DNA from: Methanoculleus chikugoensis
Lineage (GTDB): Archaea > Halobacteriota > Methanomicrobia > Methanomicrobiales > Methanoculleaceae
Assembly: GCF_900095385.1 (NCBI RefSeq)
Contig: NZ_FMID01000025.1
Span: 1-56,263, forward strand
Length of the DNA stretch: 56,263 nt
Direction of reading: 5' to 3'
Shown here: positions 52,870 through 56,263 of the stretch, one piece after another
Position numbering within the stretch: the first letter of the stretch is position 1
Layout of the letters: the number at the start of each line of letters is the position of its first letter
Notes under the pieces: generated by a model
The model's database searches: none
The model's input: the letters and a program-made list of their open reading frames with translations, nothing else
What the model was told of the DNA's origin: nothing
Translations under genes and position numbers: made by a program

Positions 52870-53058
52870 GAAGTTATCCCAAAACGCTGTTACCGGGAGG
52901 GGGTGTCCCCCTCCCGGACCCTCCCCCGCGTGTCGATATCCAGTGGAAAGCCGTTTCATCCCCCTGGCTCAGGATGTGGCTCAGATGGCGGATACCTGAG
53001 AATTAAGGGCTCCGATCAGGGTATGCCGGGGGTTCGGAGATCTTTTTGGGATGACCTC
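52870..53058 (+). mobile_element. MITE copy 2 (189 bp), intergenic
   Basis: The left end is GAAGTTATCCCAAAA (52870 on) and the right end, inverted, GAGGTCATCCCAAAA (ending 53058). The triplet ATG is duplicated on both sides (52867-52869 and 53059-53061). It matches copy 1 (8252-8439, opposite strand) along its length, including CCGGGAGGGGGTGTCCCCCT and AAGCCGTTTCA. It fills most of the 316-bp gap between two convergent glycosyltransferase genes. Confidence 0.85.
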
Positions 53059-53106
53059 ATGGTAACGGGTTTGAGGTAGTTTGTTGTACGCTTAAGGTAA
53101 ATTCCG

Positions 53107-54123
53107 CTACAGGTACTTAGAATACTCATCAATGTATTGTTTAGCCATATTCTGCAAGTTATAGGTCCTCTGAATTTCCTTCCGGTTTCGGGCACCTATG
53201 GCGGCTTGCAGATTCTTATCTTGCGCCAGATAGTGTACTTTTTCGGCGTAATCGTCAACGTTGTTCATTTCGCACAAGAATCCGTTGTGGCCATCCCGAA
53301 TTACTTCAGGCATGGAGGCACAGTCTGTGGTAATTATAGACTTTCCACAGGCCATTGCTTCTAATACGGTCAACGCGAGCCCTTCTGATCTTGTCGGGAA
53401 TAGAAACATGTCACAGAAGTTGTATAGATTAACCAGTTGGTCTGGATCGACCTTTCCCGCGTACCGGATGTTTTTCCCATACCTTTTAACGTCTCCTCTC
53501 AAACCGGAGGTCATAACCAGAGTGTAGTCATCGCCGAGTTTTTTCATAATATTTGGTAAGAGGTCTGCACCTTTTCTAAGTGTTGGATTTCCTACAAAGA
53601 GAAGGATGGTCTTATCTTCCTCAATATCGAGTTTTGTCAAATACTCTTCCCGATTAATGTACCGTGGCCGAAAAAAATCATGATCGACGCCATTGTGTAT
53701 TACTTGTGCATCCGAGTAACCGAAAATCTGTTCGAGCATAGTCTTGGTATGATTGCTTACGCATACTACACGATCCGCAACTGTTAAAGTTCGATTTTCA
53801 TAGCGATGAATGAGCTTGTGATACGCTTTCTGCGCAGGTGATTTATACGGCTTCAAGATCTGATCATGGATTACCAGGTGCTCTGTGACTACCATTGGAC
53901 GAGAATCCTTGAATGCAAACCCATTCCACGTATTGCAATGGAGTACATCAAACACCGGAGTTGTAGCCCGTTTTAATCGGGCCAGTTGAGGAAAAAGCCC
54001 ATAGTACGTTGGATAGTATTTCGTTGTGCATTCAACACCCTTTTTCCGAAGCGCTGCGGCCAGCGAGTCCGTCCAGACGTCCGTGCCGGAGTTGCCTTTA
54101 ACCAGTTTAAACGCGATCTTCAC
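53107..54123 (-). CDS. Family 4 glycosyltransferase
   Basis: A 338-residue GT-B enzyme. The N-terminal half has KGNSGTDVWTDSLAAALRKK and VLHCNTWNG. The C-terminal half has the GT4 pattern VIHNGVDHDFF, LLFVGNPTLRKGADLLPNIM and SEGLALTVLEAMACGKSII. The start is GTG at 54121-54123, overlapping the TGA of the upstream gene. The longer in-frame stretch above it belongs to that gene. AT-rich like the neighbouring glycan genes. Confidence 0.87.
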   Translation of the reverse strand: MKIAFKLVKGNSGTDVWTDSLAAALRKKGVECTTKYYPTYYGLFPQLARLKRATTPVFDVLHCNTWNGFAFKDSRPMVVTEHLVIHDQILKPYKSPAQKAYHKLIHRYENRTLTVADRVVCVSNHTKTMLEQIFGYSDAQVIHNGVDHDFFRPRYINREEYLTKLDIEEDKTILLFVGNPTLRKGADLLPNIMKKLGDDYTLVMTSGLRGDVKRYGKNIRYAGKVDPDQLVNLYNFCDMFLFPTRSEGLALTVLEAMACGKSIITTDCASMPEVIRDGHNGFLCEMNNVDDYAEKVHYLAQDKNLQAAIGARNRKEIQRTYNLQNMAKQYIDEYSKYL

Positions 54124-55373
54124 AGGTTCACCAGCTGTACATAGGTCTGAGTAAACTTTGTGGAAATCTGGCGCCATGAAAAATGTTCGTATATCGTCTG
54201 CAGACCATTCTCTTTAAACTGTTCACGAACAGTCTGGTTTTCCAATAGAGCAATAATCCGTTCCGCAAGTTCAGACGGTGACCGCTCCTGGACCAGATAT
54301 CCGTTCCACTCGTCCTGAATGATGTCCGGAATCCCTCCGACATTACTCCCGACCACCGGCGTTCCGCAGGCCATCGCTTCGAGGAGGACGACGCCAAGAC
54401 CTTCTGTCTGCCCTTCTGCCTGAATGGACGGCAGCACGAAGACTGCCGCTTCGTGATAGTACCTGGAGAGGTCTGAACTTTTGATTAGCCCGACAAATCG
54501 CACGGAATCGTTTAACCCCAGGTCCTTTACCTGCTGCTTCAGCTGCTCTTCCTCGGGCCCTTCTCCGCCGATGATGAGTTTTGCTCCCGGTATCCTGCGC
54601 GAAACGATAGCAAACGCATCGATCAGATATTCCAGTCCTTTCCAGTCGATCAACCTGCCTATGTAGAGGATATACGGGTCGCCGGATTTTTCTTTGGGGT
54701 TACCGTTCAACGGGTTTTGGAAGAGTTCAACGTCGACGCCCATCGGAATCACCTCAATTTTACTTTCGGCAGAGGGGTCGATGGATACGAATAGTTCCCG
54801 CGTGTACGTGCTGTTCGTCAAAATTTTGCCACTGTTCCGGGTGACGATCCTTGTCACCCATCCGAGAACCCGGTTCTTTGCCGCAATATTGACGTCAGTA
54901 CCATGTACGGACAGGATGTGCGGGCGGTGAAGGAGGCGACCAGATAGTGCCCCGATCAGTCCCTGAGGCACTATCCAATGAGTATGAATAAGATCTATCT
55001 TCTCTCTCCGGACAACCCGGATGGTGTATACCAGTTCCATCGCAAGGAATAGCGGCAATTGAAGTTTTGCGAGCAATGACTTCCTGATATTTTGGAACAT
55101 ACCGCCTTCGACGGCTATCCTTTGGAGAGAGTATGGATAGAAGTAGGGGAACCGGTACACCTTTACCCCGCTCATAACCTCCTTCCTCGCTGCTCCTGGA
55201 AAATGCGGGCACAGGACGACGGGCTCTATGCCGTTCGGCTTCAGCGATTTTGCCAGTTCGAGGATGAATTGTCCGAAGTAATCCCCTTCATGCCGGGGGA
55301 ACGAGCTCGTAACCATGAGCACCTTTAAGGGCGGCTTTCCATCAAAATTCCGGGTTTTTTCGGTCAGTACCAT
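54120..55373 (-). CDS. Family 4 glycosyltransferase
   Basis: A 417-residue GT-B enzyme: VLMVTSSFPRHEGDYFGQF near the N-terminus, HTHWIVPQGLIGA and SVHGTDVN in the acceptor domain. The donor domain shows VIPMGVDVELF, ILYIGRLIDWKGLEYLIDAF and EGLGVVLLEAMACGTPVVGS. The ATG at 55373 is supported by overlap with the end of the upstream gene (stop at 55364). It is coupled to both neighbours. Base composition is intermediate between the GC-rich upstream gene and the AT-rich downstream one. Confidence 0.88.
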   Translation of the reverse strand: MVLTEKTRNFDGKPPLKVLMVTSSFPRHEGDYFGQFILELAKSLKPNGIEPVVLCPHFPGAARKEVMSGVKVYRFPYFYPYSLQRIAVEGGMFQNIRKSLLAKLQLPLFLAMELVYTIRVVRREKIDLIHTHWIVPQGLIGALSGRLLHRPHILSVHGTDVNIAAKNRVLGWVTRIVTRNSGKILTNSTYTRELFVSIDPSAESKIEVIPMGVDVELFQNPLNGNPKEKSGDPYILYIGRLIDWKGLEYLIDAFAIVSRRIPGAKLIIGGEGPEEEQLKQQVKDLGLNDSVRFVGLIKSSDLSRYYHEAAVFVLPSIQAEGQTEGLGVVLLEAMACGTPVVGSNVGGIPDIIQDEWNGYLVQERSPSELAERIIALLENQTVREQFKENGLQTIYEHFSWRQISTKFTQTYVQLVNL

Positions 55374-56263
55374 CCGCCGTTCCTCTCCGCCTGCATATCG
55401 AACAGCATCGCAAAGAGCAAGAACTGCGCTCCCAGACCGAAGACGAGGATCGAGATGACCGCCGGGACGAAGATGGGATAGCTCTGGACAAACTTGAAGT
55501 GCAGCGCGTAGACGCCGACCAGCAACCCGAGCACCGTAAAGATCGTACCGAAGAGGTAGTAGAACACCAGCGGGTGGAATCCCATGATGACGTACTTCGT
55601 CTTCATTCTCCAGAGGAAGTCTTTCAGGAGGAGCCCGGAGAGCTTCACGATGTAACGGCCGTACCGGATCCCGGATTGCTCGAGCCCGTAGCGTGCAGGG
55701 TGCGGGACGTTCTTCACCCGGAACCCGTAGACGTTGAGCCGCACGAGGATGTCGTTGCAGTAGCCGTACTGCGGGTAGACGGCGTCGAGGGGTATCGTCT
55801 CGAGCGCCCGCCGTGAGATTGCCGTGTAGCCGTTCTGCGGGTCCATCAGCTGCCAGTAGCCCGAAGCGATCTTCGTGAGCAGGGTCAGTGCTGCGTTCCC
55901 GATAAACCGCCATCGGCTCATATCCTTACGGAACTCGGGGTTGATCAGCCGGTTCCCAACAGCGTAGTCGGCTTTTCCATCGACGACCGGATCCAGCAAC
56001 TTCGGGAGGAACGCCGGGTCCATCTGGTTGTCGCCGGCCATGACGGCGACGATGTCCATCCCGTCCGCAAGCGCCGCCGTATAGCCGGTGACGATCGCCG
56101 CCCCGACACCGGAGTTCGCCTCGTGCCGGAGGGAGACAATCCGCGGGTCACGTGCCGAACGCTCCCTGATCTCCGTGGATGTCCTGTCCGTGGAGCAGTC
56201 GTCCACGACGTAGACCCGGTCCACGCACTCCGGCATGGTATCGAGCGTCGGCCCGATCAGGAG
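55364..56263 (-). CDS. Family 2 glycosyltransferase, dolichol-phosphate sugar synthase-like (5' end beyond window)
   Basis: The visible 299 codons lack the start; the frame is open at the right edge (LLIGPTLDTMPECVDRV). It shows VYVVDDCSTDRTSTEI, GVGAAIVTGYTAALADG, the DxD-like VAVMAGDNQMDP, and GYTAISRRALETIPL, matching DPM-type GT2 enzymes that load sugars on polyprenyl phosphate. Two C-terminal membrane helices (VFYYLFGTIFTVLGLLVGVY and FVPAVISILVFGLGAQFLLF) anchor it. GC-rich, like the bulk of the chromosome. Confidence 0.87.
   Translation of the reverse strand, partial: LLIGPTLDTMPECVDRVYVVDDCSTDRTSTEIRERSARDPRIVSLRHEANSGVGAAIVTGYTAALADGMDIVAVMAGDNQMDPAFLPKLLDPVVDGKADYAVGNRLINPEFRKDMSRWRFIGNAALTLLTKIASGYWQLMDPQNGYTAISRRALETIPLDAVYPQYGYCNDILVRLNVYGFRVKNVPHPARYGLEQSGIRYGRYIVKLSGLLLKDFLWRMKTKYVIMGFHPLVFYYLFGTIFTVLGLLVGVYALHFKFVQSYPIFVPAVISILVFGLGAQFLLFAMLFDMQAERNGGWY

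Overview
The window looks like chromosomal DNA of a methanogenic archaeon of the Methanomicrobiales, most likely Methanoculleus or a close relative. The evidence is GC-rich coding sequence in ATGA/GTGA-overlapping operons, archaeal TATA boxes about 27-32 bp upstream of near-leaderless starts, an archaellum (arl) cluster with the archaeal adaptor CheF, aPelota, ABCE1 and archaeal RqcH. The genus is inferred from overall protein character; no database search was run.

Layout. 1-2430 (minus): a multi-PAS histidine kinase split by an in-frame TAA and cut by the left edge. 2861-5520: two secreted hydrolases (C69 peptidase, dienelactone hydrolase). 5553-5980: a non-autonomous element with terminal inverted repeats. 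6136-8625 (minus): a DUF169 protein, an aldo/keto reductase with a ferredoxin tail, and a TetR remnant carrying a 188-bp MITE. 8857-14125: the most unusual region, an HTH regulator followed by eight cistrons that all overlap end to start. Seven of them encode membrane proteins that begin with a shared GWCP motif. 14218-25090: mainly single genes (ABC ATPase, flavin protein, SDR, PRC-barrel protein, radical SAM, metallophosphoesterase, CyaB-type cyclase, AAA ATPase, FKBP isomerase) plus a coupled pgk-pfkA operon. 26090-31772: a ribosome-rescue cluster (rqcH-pelA coupled, an EMC6-like membrane protein, ABCE1). 32210-45918 (minus): the motility/taxis region, arlD/E-F-G-H-I-J, an unknown acidic membrane protein, cheF, then cheY-B-A-C-D and a secreted propeller protein. 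46526-56263: a surface-glycan cluster (flippase, F420-hydrogenase-beta-like protein, pyruvyl transferase, five glycosyltransferases). The base composition drops sharply in the middle of the second gene of that cluster.

Repeats. Two copies of a MITE (8252-8439 and 52870-53058) have 15-bp terminal inverted repeats and 3-bp target duplications. Removing the first copy restores a TetR reading frame that runs directly into the aldo/keto reductase. A second, GC-rich modular repeat lies in the gaps at about 5660-5910, 25266-25430, 25731-25900 (inverted), 29099-29293 and 31898-32069.

Best candidate for an undescribed system: the HTH-GWCP array (8857-14125). It has one promoter with an overlapping inverted-repeat operator, unbroken translational coupling over nine cistrons, two subfamilies of membrane proteins sharing only an N-terminal motif, and a PH-like region that may be split by a membrane hairpin in the second subfamily.
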